From positions 434,001 through 498,000 of the forward strand of contig NZ_JAENJH010000002.1 of assembly GCF_016595675.1 (NCBI RefSeq): a stretch of 64,000 bases of DNA. The letters are read 5' to 3'. The stretch comes from Prauserella cavernicola (GTDB lineage: Bacteria; Actinomycetota; Actinomycetes; Mycobacteriales; Pseudonocardiaceae). The position numbers were made by a program, and so were the translations under genes. A model generated the notes under the pieces. It was given only the letters and a program-made list of their open reading frames with translations, was not told the origin of the DNA and did no database searches. This document shows, in pieces, positions 16,043-25,711 of this stretch; the stretch's first letter is position 1, and the number at the start of each line of letters is the position of its first letter.

Positions 16043-19000
16043 TTATGCGCCTCCGCCCGCCAGAGCCGTCTGCCGCGCTGTGATCTGCCCTTCTCCGACC
16101 TCGAGCACCACGTCGGCGCCCCGCACCTCCTCCGGTCGGTGGGTGACGTGCACGACGGTCTTTCCGGCCAGTGCCTCGTCGAGGTTGGCCAGGACCAGCC
16201 GCGCGGTGGGCTCGTCGAGGTGCGCGGTCGGTTCGTCGAGCAGCACGAGGTCCGCCTCGCCCGCCGCGAGCACCGCCCTGGCGAGCGCGAGGCGCTGGGC
16301 CTGCCCGCCGGACAGGCCCGCGCCCGCGCTGCTGAGCACGGTCCGCAGTTCCAGGTCGGGCAGTCCGACGATGCGCAGCGCCTCGGTGAGTCGCTCGTCG
16401 GTGGCGTGCGGGTCGGCGAGGCGCAGGTTCTCGGCGACGGTGGTCGACACCAGCTGCGGCTCCTGCGGTGCCCACGCGACGCGGGTCGGCAGGCTCGCGT
16501 GCCCGTCTTCGGGGGCGAGGAAGCCGAGCAGCGTGGCGAGCAGGGTCGACTTGCCTGCTCCGGACGGTCCCACCACGGCGACGCGCGCACCTGGCGCGAG
16601 GTCGAGGTCGAGGTCGCGCAGCACGGGTTCCGCGCCGCCCGGCCAGCGCACGTCGACACCGCGCAGGGAGACGCCGTCGCCGCCGCGCACGATCCGGTCG
16701 GCGGCGGGAGGGCTCGGCCGGTCCCACGTGGCGGCGAGCCTGCCGTGGGCCTGGCGCAGCGAGTCCAGGTGCTGAGCCGCGGGCGGGAGCAGCGAGAGCA
16801 CTTCCGCCAGCGCGAGCGGCACGAGCGCGAGCAGCGGCGTGACCACGGGGTTGAGCGTCCCCGCGGCGACGGCGCCCGCCGCGGACCAGGTGCTCGCGAC
16901 GGCAGCGGCTCCGGTGGCGAGTGTGATCACGGCGTCGGCCGCACCCGCCCCGAGCGCCTGCTTGCGCGCGAGGGTGGTCAGGTCCGCGTCGGCGGCGGCG
17001 AGGTCGGCACGGCGCGCGCGGTGGGCCCCGAAGGCGATCAGCTCGGCGGCGACGTCGAACAGGCCGAGCACGCGTTCGGCCACGGTGCGACGGCCCTCGG
17101 CCAGCGCCGAGGTGGCGTGCCGTTCGACGAGCAGCGCGAGCCCGGGCGCGAGCATGACGGCGACGAGCGCTGCCACGGCGAGTGCGACTCCGGCCTCGGG
17201 CAGCACGATGGCCTGGATGCCGCACGCGCCGAGCACCACCGCGGCCACCACCAGGGGTGGCGTGACGACGCGAGGCAGCAGGTCGCGCACGGTGTCGACG
17301 TCGGCGACGAGCCTGCGCTGGCCTTCGCCGCGGCGCAGGCCGAGAGTGTGCGCGGGGCCGAGGCGCACCAACGCGCGCCACAGCCGGACCCGCAGCCGCT
17401 CGGCGATGCGGAACGCGGCGTCGTGGGTGACGAGGCGCTCAACGTAGCGGAGCCCGGCGCGGGCGAGTCCGAACGTGCGCACGCCGACCACCGCGACGGT
17501 GAGGGTGAGGATCGGTGGCTGCTGCGAGGCCTTGGCGATGAGCCAGCCCGAGGTCGCGGTGAGGGCGACCCCCGCGAGCAGTGCGGCGGCGCCGAGCGCG
17601 GCTCCACCGAGGAACCGGCCGCTGAGCAGGCTCCGCAGCCGCGAATTCCCCGACCGACGTTCGTCGGCTTCTTCCGCATCGCCCTGTGCGTGAACCGGCT
17701 CGTCTCCGGAGCCGAGCGCGGCGCGTTCGTGGGCGGCGATCACTACGGCGGCACCGGCACGCTCGGCGTCGCGAATGGCGGCGAGCACGCGTTCGGCGTT
17801 GGCAGCGTCGAGGTGCGCGGTGGGTTCGTCGAGCAGCAGCAGCCACGCGCCCGCCCGCACGCGCAGCAGTGCGCGGGCGACGGCGACGCGCTGCCGCTGG
17901 CCGGTGGAGAGGCGACCGACCGGCCGAGCCTGCAGGCCGGTGAGCCCGAGCTGGGTGAGCACGGCGTCGACGTGGGGCGAGCCGGGCGCGGCCAGTTCGA
18001 GCTCGTCACCGACGGTGCCGCCGGCGAAAGCGGGCGACTGCGGCACCCAGGCGATCGACTCCCGCCAAGCCGACATGTCGACATCGTTGAGGGGCGTGCC
18101 ACCGATGGTGACCGTCCCGTCGGCGGGCGTCGCGAAGCCGAGGAGCACCGACAGGGTGGTGCTCTTGCCCGCTCCGCTGGGAGAACGCAGCCACACGGTG
18201 CTGCCCGCCCGCGCGGTGAACGACTCGCCGTCGGGCGCGTACCCGCCGCGGCGCGCCACGCGCAGACCGCTGACGCGCACCTCTCCGCGCTTCGGCGGCA
18301 CCGATCCCGGCGTCGGCGCCTGCTCGGCGAGCACGTCGGCGACCCGGCGGACCGCTTCGACGCCGTCGTCGCTGGCGTGGAAGGCGGCGCCGGCGGTGCG
18401 CAGCGGCTGGAAGCACTCGGGCGCGAGGATCAGCACGCCGAGCCCGATGGCCAGCGACATGTCGCCGTAGACGAGCCGGACGCCGATGACCACGGCGACG
18501 AGCGCGACGGACAACGTCGCGGCGAGTTCGAGCGCGAACGCCGAGGCGAACGCGACGCGCAGGGTGTCCAGTGTGGTCCTGCGGTGCCGGTCGCTGACCC
18601 GCCGCACGGCCTCGGCCTGCGCGTCGGCCCTGCGGAAGGCTGCGAGCACGGGCAGCGCGCGCACGAGTTCCAGCAGGTGGCCCGAGAGGCGGTGCACGGC
18701 GTCGGTGGCCGAGGCGACCCGGTCGGCGGTGTGCTTGCCGATGAGGATCGCGAACATCGGCAGCAGCGGCAGGGTCAGCGCGATGATCACGGCGGAGGGC
18801 CAGTCGGCGACGAGCACGGCGGCGCCGACGCCGAGCGGCACGACAGCGGCGGTGACCAGCGCGGGCAGGTACTCGGTGAAGTAGGCGTCGAGCGCGTCGA
18901 GCCCCTTGGTCGTGAGCGTGGTTAGCTCACCGGGACCGTGCCTGGCGATCCATTCCGGACCGAGCCGCAGGGCGTGGTCCACGGTCTTGGCGCGCAGTTC

Positions 19001-19330
19001 CTCCTTGGCGCCCGCCGCGGCGCGGGCGGCGACGACACGGATGCCCCAGCCGATGACGGAGCGGGCGAGAACGACGGCGAGCAGCGCGGCGAGCGCACCC
19101 GCGTGCCCGGCGGTCTGTCCCGCGACGAGCGCCGCGAGCACCGACGCGAGCAGGAACGCCTGTGCCACCAGTGCGGCGGCGTTGAACAGTGCGAGTACCC
19201 CGGCGAAGGCCAACGCCCGGCGCGCCGAGGCCGAGAGGGCCGGCAGCGCGCCGAGCGGACCCTTTCCCGTCCGCAGCGTGTCCACTCTGGACACAGTGGC
19301 GGAAAGGGGTGTGCGGACGGGAGAGTTCAT
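16043..19330 (-). CDS. cydDC: Fused thiol reductant ABC exporter CydDC
   Basis: A 1095-residue fusion of the two half-transporters that export cysteine/glutathione-type reductants and are needed to assemble cytochrome bd. The CydD half (about 1-540) has a six-helix membrane domain, Walker A RSPSGAGKST, signature LSTGQRQR and Walker B LLLLDEPTAHLD. The CydC half (about 575-1095) repeats this with GPSGAGKST, LSGGQAQR and LVLLDEPTAHLD. The short charged linker near 545-575 joins them. The ATG overlaps the cydB stop (ATGA). A single fused gene is usual in Streptomyces and relatives, whereas mycobacteria carry two genes. Confidence 0.94.
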   Translation of the reverse strand: MNSPVRTPLSATVSRVDTLRTGKGPLGALPALSASARRALAFAGVLALFNAAALVAQAFLLASVLAALVAGQTAGHAGALAALLAVVLARSVIGWGIRVVAARAAAGAKEELRAKTVDHALRLGPEWIARHGPGELTTLTTKGLDALDAYFTEYLPALVTAAVVPLGVGAAVLVADWPSAVIIALTLPLLPMFAILIGKHTADRVASATDAVHRLSGHLLELVRALPVLAAFRRADAQAEAVRRVSDRHRRTTLDTLRVAFASAFALELAATLSVALVAVVIGVRLVYGDMSLAIGLGVLILAPECFQPLRTAGAAFHASDDGVEAVRRVADVLAEQAPTPGSVPPKRGEVRVSGLRVARRGGYAPDGESFTARAGSTVWLRSPSGAGKSTTLSVLLGFATPADGTVTIGGTPLNDVDMSAWRESIAWVPQSPAFAGGTVGDELELAAPGSPHVDAVLTQLGLTGLQARPVGRLSTGQRQRVAVARALLRVRAGAWLLLLDEPTAHLDAANAERVLAAIRDAERAGAAVVIAAHERAALGSGDEPVHAQGDAEEADERRSGNSRLRSLLSGRFLGGAALGAAALLAGVALTATSGWLIAKASQQPPILTLTVAVVGVRTFGLARAGLRYVERLVTHDAAFRIAERLRVRLWRALVRLGPAHTLGLRRGEGQRRLVADVDTVRDLLPRVVTPPLVVAAVVLGACGIQAIVLPEAGVALAVAALVAVMLAPGLALLVERHATSALAEGRRTVAERVLGLFDVAAELIAFGAHRARRADLAAADADLTTLARKQALGAGAADAVITLATGAAAVASTWSAAGAVAAGTLNPVVTPLLALVPLALAEVLSLLPPAAQHLDSLRQAHGRLAATWDRPSPPAADRIVRGGDGVSLRGVDVRWPGGAEPVLRDLDLDLAPGARVAVVGPSGAGKSTLLATLLGFLAPEDGHASLPTRVAWAPQEPQLVSTTVAENLRLADPHATDERLTEALRIVGLPDLELRTVLSSAGAGLSGGQAQRLALARAVLAAGEADLVLLDEPTAHLDEPTARLVLANLDEALAGKTVVHVTHRPEEVRGADVVLEVGEGQITARQTALAGGGA

Positions 19331-20343
19331 CGGGGCACGTGCACCTTCGGGATGTGGTGGGTGCTGATGCGCTTGCGGAACACCCAGTAGGTCCAGCCCT
19401 GGTAGACGAGCACGGCGGGAGCGCCGAAGGCGGCGACCCAGGTCATGACCTGCAGCGTGTAGGGACTCGACGAGGCGTTCGAGACGGTCAGCGAGTTGGC
19501 CGGGTCCCCTGTGGACGGAAGGACATCGGGGTACAGCGCGCCGAACAGCGCGACGGCGGCGCCCACGATGGCCACCCCGAGCGAGGCGAAGGCCTGGCCT
19601 TCCCTGCCCTTGGCGAGCCGCCACCACGCGACCGCGGCGGCGAGGAACACGACCACCACCGGGGCGACGGTCCACGCCTCGCCCTCGCGCACCTGGACGA
19701 GCACGACCAGCGCCAGCAGCGGCGCGAGGGCGACGGGCAGGATCCGCACGGCGAGCCTGCGGGCGCGGTGGCGCAGTTCGCCGTCGGTCTTGAGCGCGAG
19801 GAACGCGGCGCCGTGCACGATCGAGAAGCCGACGATGGCGACCGCCCCGAGCAGGGTGTCCCAGCGCACGGCCTCGAACGCGGAGCCGACGCGGTTGCCG
19901 TCGGCGTCGAGCGGCAGGCCGAGCACGGTGGTGGAGATGATGAGCCCGATGCCCAGCGGTGGGAGCCACGAGCCGAGGACGATCACGCGGTCCCAGGTGC
20001 GGCGCCAGCGCTCGGTGTCGACCTTGCCGCGGTACTCGAAGGCGACACCGCGGCCGATGAGGGCGAGCAGCACGACCAGCAGTGGCAGGTAGGCCGACGA
20101 GAAGAGTCCCGCGTACCAGGCGGGGAACGCCGCGAACATCGCTCCGCCCGCGACGATGACCCACACCTCGTTGCCGTCCCACACCGGCCCGATGGTGTTG
20201 ATCATGACGCGACGCTCGGTGTTGTCGCGGCCGAGCACGGGCAGCAGCATGCCGACGCCGAAGTCGAATCCCTCGAGGAAGAGGTACCCAGCCCAGAAGA
20301 GGGCGATCACGCAGAACCAGACGATCGCGAGGTCCATCAGCAC
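19327..20343 (-). CDS. cydB: Cytochrome bd ubiquinol oxidase subunit II
   Basis: A 338-residue polytopic membrane protein, subunit II of the high-affinity bd-type terminal oxidase. The start MLMDLAIVWFCVIALFWAGYLFLEGFDFGVGMLL is the family hallmark (the GFDFGVG motif falls at about 28-34), and GPVWDGNEVWVIVAGGAMFAAFP is the second conserved segment. Around eight hydrophobic helices are visible. A GGAGG ribosome binding site precedes ATG 20343. It is followed with overlap by cydDC and preceded by cydA across a 184-bp gap. Confidence 0.95.
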   Translation of the reverse strand: MLMDLAIVWFCVIALFWAGYLFLEGFDFGVGMLLPVLGRDNTERRVMINTIGPVWDGNEVWVIVAGGAMFAAFPAWYAGLFSSAYLPLLVVLLALIGRGVAFEYRGKVDTERWRRTWDRVIVLGSWLPPLGIGLIISTTVLGLPLDADGNRVGSAFEAVRWDTLLGAVAIVGFSIVHGAAFLALKTDGELRHRARRLAVRILPVALAPLLALVVLVQVREGEAWTVAPVVVVFLAAAVAWWRLAKGREGQAFASLGVAIVGAAVALFGALYPDVLPSTGDPANSLTVSNASSSPYTLQVMTWVAAFGAPAVLVYQGWTYWVFRKRISTHHIPKVHVPR

Positions 20344-20385
20344 GGCCCTCCGGCCGATGTTTCAGGTGAAACCAGATTTCCCCAG

Positions 20386-20415
20386 GTTGTGCACAACAGC
20401 CTGAGTTGTCCACAA
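20386..20415. promoter_or_regulatory. Pair of TTGTSCACAA boxes between cydA and cydB
   Basis: GTTGTGCACAAC (20386-20397) is a perfect 12-bp palindrome, and TTGTCCACAA follows at 20406-20415, one to two helical turns away. The second box matches the actinobacterial DnaA-box type (TTGTCCACA). They could be DnaA sites or an operator that lets cydB-cydDC be controlled separately from cydA. No protein can be assigned from sequence. Confidence 0.4.
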
Positions 20416-20527
20416 TTTGCTGGCAGCACCCCGTGGATACCTGGAAAGCCGGTAGGCTGGCAGCGGGGACGCCCCCCAGGGAGGGTGGGGGGTTGCCTAC
20501 TTACCCCGAACATCGTCTCGCTCCTCC

Positions 20528-22030
20528 TCAGTACGCGAACGCGAGTGCGTCGTCATCGGATTTGCCCTCGTCACCGCCGTCGTCGCGGTCCGGTTTCTTC
20601 GGGGGCATCACGCCCTCGATGCCGCCGCGGACGTACTTGACCATCAGGAAGACCTCCACCACCCCGAGCACCGCGTAGAGCAGGGTCAGCGAGATCAGCG
20701 AGGTCCACACCTCGCCCGTCGTCACGTTCGACACGGCTTGCGCGGTGAACATCCACACGCCGTCCACACCCGTCGGGTTGGGCACCACCACGAACGGCTG
20801 GCGGCCCATCTCCGTGAAGATCCAGCCCGCGCTGTTGGCGATGAACGGCAGCGCGATTCCGAGCAGCGTCATCCTCGGGAACCACTTGGTGTTCGGGATG
20901 CGGTCCCTGCGCGTCAACCACAGCGCCAGCACGCCGATCCCGGCCGAGAGCGCGCCGAAGCCGATCATGGTCCGGAAGCCCCAGTACGTCACGGGCAGGT
21001 TCGGCACGTAGTCGATGGGCTTGCCCGCGAGCTCGCCGAGCGCGGGATCGTCCGGATAGTTCGTGCCGTACTGCTCCTGATACTGGCCCACCAGGTCCTC
21101 GACGCCCTTGACCTCGGTCGAGAAGTCGTTGTGCGCCAGGAACGACAGCAACGCGGGCACCGTGAACGTCTTCACGCTCTCGCAGTCGGCGTTCGCGACG
21201 TCGCCAACGGCGAGGATCGAGAAACTGGCCGGCTTCTCGGTGTGGCACAGCGCCTCGGCGGCGGCCATCTTCATCGGCTGCTGCTCGAACATCAGCTTGC
21301 CCTGCATGTCGCCAGTGATCGCCAGCACTCCGAACGCCACGACACCGACCCAGGTGCCCAGCTTCAGCGACGAGCGCCAGACCTTGCGGTCCTCGTCGGC
21401 CTCCTTGCGCTTGCGCCACAACCGCCACGCCGCGATGCCGACCAGGAACGCCGCCGCCACCGAGAACGTGCCCGCGATCGTGTGCGGGATCGCCGCCAGC
21501 GCGGTGTTGTTGGTCAGCACGGCCCAGATCGAGTTCATCGTCGGCTTGCCGTCGACGAACTCCACCCCCACCGGATGCTGCATCCACGAGTTCGCCGCGA
21601 GGATGAAGTACGCCGAGGCCACTGTGGCCAGCGAGAACGCCCACACACACGCCAGGTGCACCCGCTTCGACAGCCGGTCCCAGCCGAAGATCCACAGGCC
21701 CAGGAACGTCGACTCGACGAAGAACGCGACCAGGCCCTCCATCGCCAGCGGCGCACCGAAGACGTCACCGACGAACCTCGAGTAGGCGCTCCAGTTCATC
21801 CCGAACTGGAACTCCTGCACGATGCCCGTCACCACGCCCATCGCGAAGTTGACCAGCAGGAGCTTGCCCCAGAACTTGGTCATCTTCAGGTAGCGCTCGT
21901 TGCCGGTGCGCACCCACGCCGTCTGCATGCCGGCGACGAGAATCGACAATCCGATCGTCAACGGCACCATCAAGAAGTGGTAGACGGTCGTGATTCCGAA
22001 CTGCCAGCGCGCTAGTTCCAGGACCTCCAC
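20528..22030 (-). CDS. cydA: Cytochrome bd ubiquinol oxidase subunit I
   Basis: A 500-residue polytopic subunit carrying the three hemes of the bd oxidase. The N-terminal ARWQFGITTVYHFLMVPLTIG contains the heme-ligand His (residue 18); LQGKLMFEQQPMKMAAAEAL-type sequence and the GRQPFVV segment of the quinol-binding region are also present. Nine or so transmembrane helices can be traced. I chose GTG 22030 (GGAGG twelve bases upstream), which places the family-typical VLELARWQFG at the start. It is the first gene of the cydA-cydB-cydDC cluster and diverges from the HExxH protein. Confidence 0.95.
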   Translation of the reverse strand: MEVLELARWQFGITTVYHFLMVPLTIGLSILVAGMQTAWVRTGNERYLKMTKFWGKLLLVNFAMGVVTGIVQEFQFGMNWSAYSRFVGDVFGAPLAMEGLVAFFVESTFLGLWIFGWDRLSKRVHLACVWAFSLATVASAYFILAANSWMQHPVGVEFVDGKPTMNSIWAVLTNNTALAAIPHTIAGTFSVAAAFLVGIAAWRLWRKRKEADEDRKVWRSSLKLGTWVGVVAFGVLAITGDMQGKLMFEQQPMKMAAAEALCHTEKPASFSILAVGDVANADCESVKTFTVPALLSFLAHNDFSTEVKGVEDLVGQYQEQYGTNYPDDPALGELAGKPIDYVPNLPVTYWGFRTMIGFGALSAGIGVLALWLTRRDRIPNTKWFPRMTLLGIALPFIANSAGWIFTEMGRQPFVVVPNPTGVDGVWMFTAQAVSNVTTGEVWTSLISLTLLYAVLGVVEVFLMVKYVRGGIEGVMPPKKPDRDDGGDEGKSDDDALAFAY

Positions 22031-22134
22031 GTCCCTGACTTTCCTCCGCGAAGGCCTCTGCCCGTCAGGTCCCGTGGTCCCGTCGTGCGCGGGACGTAGG
22101 TCCCTGTGCCGAAAGCCTCCCGCCTGCCAGTCCT

Positions 22135-23349
22135 GTGTGGTTGCCTGTGCCCGTGGATTCCGTGGATGACGACGCGCGACTACGCCGGTTCCGCCTGCGA
22201 CGCCGGGAGCCTGCGCAGAGCGCAGTGGCGTTTCTCGAGCGCATGCAGTCCGCACTCGTCGAGGGCCCGCCCTCAGGCCCGCCGAGGCTGACCGCGAACG
22301 ACATCCGCAGGGCGCATCCGAGCGCGACCGACGCCGAGGTCGCCGCACTGCTCGCCCACCAGGCGGGGCCTGATTCCTCGATCCGGCCGCCGACCAGGTA
22401 CGAGGAGCTCGGCGTGCACAAGTCCGTGCAGCTGGTGGCGTCGCGCATCGACGAGGCCGTCGTGCGGGCCGGGCGCGGACGCGGGAGCGATCCGCCGCTG
22501 GTCGGGCTGCTCGACGTCGGTCACCTCAACGCCCGCACGATGCGGATGCCCGGCGACGACGGCCACCTGGTGCTCGTGGACAGGGAGCTGCTGCAGTTTC
22601 TGTTCCTGTTCGGCAAGGCCGTCGCGCTCGCGGTCCCCTCAGGCCCGACGGCGCCCGCCGGCATGCTCGGCTTCGCCACGAAACGCGCCGACGTGCGCGC
22701 CCACCTGCGCCAGGACGACGAAGCCGTGCGCCGGTTCCTCGACGCCGTGTTCAGCTACGTGACCACCGGCCGCGCCTCGGCCGCCGAGCCCTACCGGGTC
22801 GCGCCCGGCGCGCAGCGGTTCTCGTCGATCGTCGTGCAGGCCGCTCACACCTTCCTTCTGGCCCACGAGTACGCCCACGTGCTGGAGGATCACGTCGGCG
22901 ACGGAGAGCAGAGCCCGCGGTGGTCGATGAACCTCGAGGGCGTCGCCGACACGGTGGGCCTGCAGCTCACCATCGACGTCATGCAGCGGACGGGCCACGA
23001 CCTGTACTTCACGTACTGGGGTGCCGAGCTGGTGCTGTTCGCCACCGAGACGGCGCTGAAGGCGATCTCCTTGCTGCGTTCCGGCAACGACGTGCGGGGA
23101 ATGCGCGACGACGAATTGCACCAGCACGCCGCCTTCGAGGCACGCCGGACGATGCTGGAGTTCCTCGTGCGCGGCGAGATGGAGCGGGCCACCGGCGACA
23201 AGGACTCGTTCGAGCGGCAGTGGCAGGAGATCAGCGAGGGGCTGCACGTCATGCGCGACATCGTGGCCGAGCTGTGGCACGAGACCGAGCCGCTGCTGCG
23301 GCTCGCGCACGACCAGGGAGCCAGGCCCGCCGCCGTCTGGGAATCCTGA
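22135..23349 (+). CDS. Putative zinc-dependent (HExxH) protein of actinobacteria
   Basis: About 400 residues. The motif LAHEYAHVLEDH near residue 245 is an HExxH zinc site, and the downstream NLEGVADTVG could give the third, acidic ligand, as in gluzincin-type peptidases. There is no signal peptide or membrane helix, so it should be cytoplasmic. Helical segments follow the metal site. I do not recognise a named family; protease activity is inferred from the motif only. The start is uncertain: in-frame GTG codons at 22135, 22147, 22153 and 22162 are all possible. Confidence 0.7.
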   Translation: MWLPVPVDSVDDDARLRRFRLRRREPAQSAVAFLERMQSALVEGPPSGPPRLTANDIRRAHPSATDAEVAALLAHQAGPDSSIRPPTRYEELGVHKSVQLVASRIDEAVVRAGRGRGSDPPLVGLLDVGHLNARTMRMPGDDGHLVLVDRELLQFLFLFGKAVALAVPSGPTAPAGMLGFATKRADVRAHLRQDDEAVRRFLDAVFSYVTTGRASAAEPYRVAPGAQRFSSIVVQAAHTFLLAHEYAHVLEDHVGDGEQSPRWSMNLEGVADTVGLQLTIDVMQRTGHDLYFTYWGAELVLFATETALKAISLLRSGNDVRGMRDDELHQHAAFEARRTMLEFLVRGEMERATGDKDSFERQWQEISEGLHVMRDIVAELWHETEPLLRLAHDQGARPAAVWES

Positions 23350-23489
23350 TTTTCGGCAGGCCGAAGAAAATGATTAGTCAATCCAGCAAATAGGAACACC
23401 GGCGCCGAAAAAGGCGATTCGCAAATCCAATCAGCTGGGCATTCAGCACCCTCCCCTTTATCGTGGAAGCAGAAGGGGTGAGGTTTTCG

Positions 23490-24092
23490 ATGTCCTCCGC
23501 GATGCTGGCGTTTCTCGCGACGTTCGCGCTGGTCATGGCCGTGGAGCTGCCGGACAAAACGATGGTGGCGACGCTGGTGCTGACCACGCGTTATCGCGCG
23601 CGAGCGGTACTCGCCGGCGTATCGGCTGCATTCGCCGTACAGGCTGTGATCGCCGTCGCTTTCGGCAGCGTGCTCACCCTTCTTCCCGACCGGCTCGTTT
23701 CCGTTGTCGTCGGGGTGATGTTCGGCATCGGCGCGGCCATGCTGCTGCGCGAAGGCTTCCAGCAGGGCGAGGACAGCAGCCACGACGCCGCCCGCTCCGG
23801 CGCCCAGCCCGTGTCGTTCCTGCGCGCCGCGATGACGTCGTTCGCGGTGCTCTTCGCCGCCGAGTGGGGCGATGCGTCGCAGCTCGCCACCGCCGGGCTC
23901 GCCGCCCGCTACGGCCAGCCCTTCGCCGTGGGTCTCGGCGCGTTCACCGGCCTGGTGTGCGTGGCGGCGCTGGCCGTGTTCCTCGGCAGCAAGATCCGCA
24001 GCAGGCTGCGGCCCCGGCTGATCCAACGCGTCGCCGGGTTCCTGTTCGCGGGGTTCTCGCTGTTCGCGCTCGGCGCGGCTCTGCTCGGCTAG
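23490..24092 (+). CDS. GDT1/TMEM165-family cation transporter
   Basis: A 200-residue membrane protein with six predicted helices arranged as two homologous halves. Each half carries the family signature E-x-G-D-(K/R)-(T/S) in variant form: ELPDKTM in the first helix and EWGDASQ in the fourth. GDT1 proteins move Mn2+ or Ca2+ in exchange for protons. I chose ATG 23490 because GGTGAGG lies six bases upstream and the first helix starts right after it. It is followed 11 bp later by a convergent IclR gene. Confidence 0.86.
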   Translation: MSSAMLAFLATFALVMAVELPDKTMVATLVLTTRYRARAVLAGVSAAFAVQAVIAVAFGSVLTLLPDRLVSVVVGVMFGIGAAMLLREGFQQGEDSSHDAARSGAQPVSFLRAAMTSFAVLFAAEWGDASQLATAGLAARYGQPFAVGLGAFTGLVCVAALAVFLGSKIRSRLRPRLIQRVAGFLFAGFSLFALGAALLG

Positions 24093-24103
24093 CTCGGCGC
24101 GGC

Positions 24104-24736
24104 TCAGTCGCGCAGGACGGCGGCCAGCGCCGCGGCGGCCTCCACCACGCGAGGACCGACGGTCGAGTTGTCCAGCGGTTCGAACGACACCACACCGACA
24201 CTCGCCCTCAGCCCCAGCACTCCGCGCACGGGTGCGGCCACCCCGAACGTGCCGGACTGCGGCTCCCCGGTCGCGGTCGCCCAGCGTTTGCCCCTGGCCC
24301 GCAGGGTCAGCGCTTTGCCCGCGGCGCCGCGCGAGACGGGATGCCTGCTGCCGATGCGGTAGGCCACGTGCATCGCGGTCCAGGACGGCTCGGCGACCGC
24401 GATCACCTGGAGCTGGTCGCCCTCGGCCACCGAGAGGTGCGCGGTGGTCCCTCCGGACTCGGCGAGCTCCCGCAACACCGGCTGGGCGGCCTGGCGCAGC
24501 TGCGGCAGCATCTGACCGGCCAGCCTCAGCACCCCTGCGCCGAGGCGCACCTTGCTCCCGTCGCGCCACACCAGGCCACGGTCGGCCAGCGGCACCAGCA
24601 GCCGGTAGACGGCGGCCCGGCTCGTGCCGATGGTGGTGGCCAGCTCCGAGATGGTGGCCGCCTCGCCTCCGGCGTCGGCCACGGCTTGCAACAGGGCGAG
24701 CCCGCGATCCAGCGTCAGCGAGCTCTCCCTGGTCAC
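24104..24736 (-). CDS. IclR-family transcriptional regulator
   Basis: A 210-residue regulator with an N-terminal winged helix (LTLDRGLALLQAVADAGG, then ISELATTIGTSRAAVYRLL) and a C-terminal GAF-like effector domain (about 80-205; PVSRGAAGKAL is the conserved ligand-pocket segment). The C-terminal part is slightly shorter than in typical family members. GTG 24736 overlaps the stop of the upstream conserved gene (GTGA), so they form an operon, and that gene may be connected with whatever this regulator senses. Confidence 0.9.
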   Translation of the reverse strand: MTRESSLTLDRGLALLQAVADAGGEAATISELATTIGTSRAAVYRLLVPLADRGLVWRDGSKVRLGAGVLRLAGQMLPQLRQAAQPVLRELAESGGTTAHLSVAEGDQLQVIAVAEPSWTAMHVAYRIGSRHPVSRGAAGKALTLRARGKRWATATGEPQSGTFGVAAPVRGVLGLRASVGVVSFEPLDNSTVGPRVVEAAAALAAVLRD

Positions 24737-25608
24737 AACAGGCCCAGGCCCTTCAGGTCCGCGACCGGCTCGTCGAAGGTCGCCGATGCGTAAGACGCGA
24801 ACAGGGCACGCACGGCCTTCGCGGCCTCGTCCGACAGGCCGTGCGCCTCAGCCGCGAGCGCCTCACCGTCGGTCGAGGTGAGCGCCTCCCGCACGTCGCC
24901 GCCTGAGAGGCAGCGAGCCGACGCCACCAGCAGGTTCAGGAATCCGTGGTGCTCGAAGCCGTTCGACTCGTCAACGTGGTGAACCGCGCGGTGCAGGCTG
25001 TTGGTGGCCTTGAACGCCGCGCCCGAGAAGTTGCTGACCACGGACAGGAAGTCGGCGACCTCGTCGACACTCGGGAAGTTCTCCTTGGAGAGCCCTCCGC
25101 AGCGGATCTTCGGCGAGCTGCCGTGCTCGATGACGTTGCGGACCCCGTCGAGCCAGCCGACGCCGCGCCTCGGCTCCACGACGCGCACCACGTCCTCGGG
25201 CACGAACTCCGACACGCGCTCGAGCCACACCTCGTCCACGTCGGACGGGGCGGGCATCTCCACCATCTTCAGGTCGAGCAGCTCGTTGCGGGACTCGACG
25301 ATCGAGATCGCCTTGGGCACTCCGCCGAGCCCGGTGTCGATGATCAGCGAGAGCGGCAGCGGCTCCTTGGGCTTGATCTTGATCAACTCGGTGATCAGCT
25401 CCGGCAGGCGCGACGCCTGGCACAGGAACACCCCGAGCACACCGGCGTGCTCGCCGGCGCGGGTCTCGAAGTGACCCTTCAATGCCTCCGGCATCGTGGC
25501 GTCGCCAGGAGGGAACAGCGCCGAGTCGTCAACAAGGCGAGCGAAGAGGGGCGGGATTCCACGAGGGCCGGGGGGCGTGAGTTCCACAGCGCTTGACACG
25601 CCCCACAC
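24733..25608 (-). CDS. Conserved protein of unknown function, co-transcribed with an IclR regulator
   Basis: A 291-residue soluble protein. I do not recognise a domain. The pattern of alternating strands and helices (LPLSLIIDTGLGGVPKAI, VRVVEPRRGVGWLDGV, IRCGGLSKENFPSVDEVADFL) suggests a TIM-barrel-like fold with FKATNSLHRAVHHVDE as a late conserved piece. No signal or membrane segment. A shorter start is available at GTG 25599. It shares a 4-bp overlap with the IclR gene downstream. Confidence 0.75.
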   Translation of the reverse strand: MWGVSSAVELTPPGPRGIPPLFARLVDDSALFPPGDATMPEALKGHFETRAGEHAGVLGVFLCQASRLPELITELIKIKPKEPLPLSLIIDTGLGGVPKAISIVESRNELLDLKMVEMPAPSDVDEVWLERVSEFVPEDVVRVVEPRRGVGWLDGVRNVIEHGSSPKIRCGGLSKENFPSVDEVADFLSVVSNFSGAAFKATNSLHRAVHHVDESNGFEHHGFLNLLVASARCLSGGDVREALTSTDGEALAAEAHGLSDEAAKAVRALFASYASATFDEPVADLKGLGLL

Positions 25609-25711
25609 GCTAGTAGCGTCCGAAATCAGGACGACAGTGGCCGTCTAACGAACGCCGTCCGGACACCTCACCCGCCTTTCCACCGCCGGGTCGCTTCCCC
25701 CGGAAGACGAA

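Noticed and set aside
14133-16775. Very long open frames opposite real genes (for example 14133-16775, 16001-18925, 19189-20640 on the plus strand)
   Set aside because: They lie antisense to clear genes (histidine kinase, cydDC, cydB) and consist of Arg/Gly/Pro-rich sequence expected from third-position GC bias.
20344-20527. Replication origin, because of DnaA-like boxes
   Set aside because: Only two boxes are present and no dnaA, dnaN or AT-rich unwinding region is nearby.
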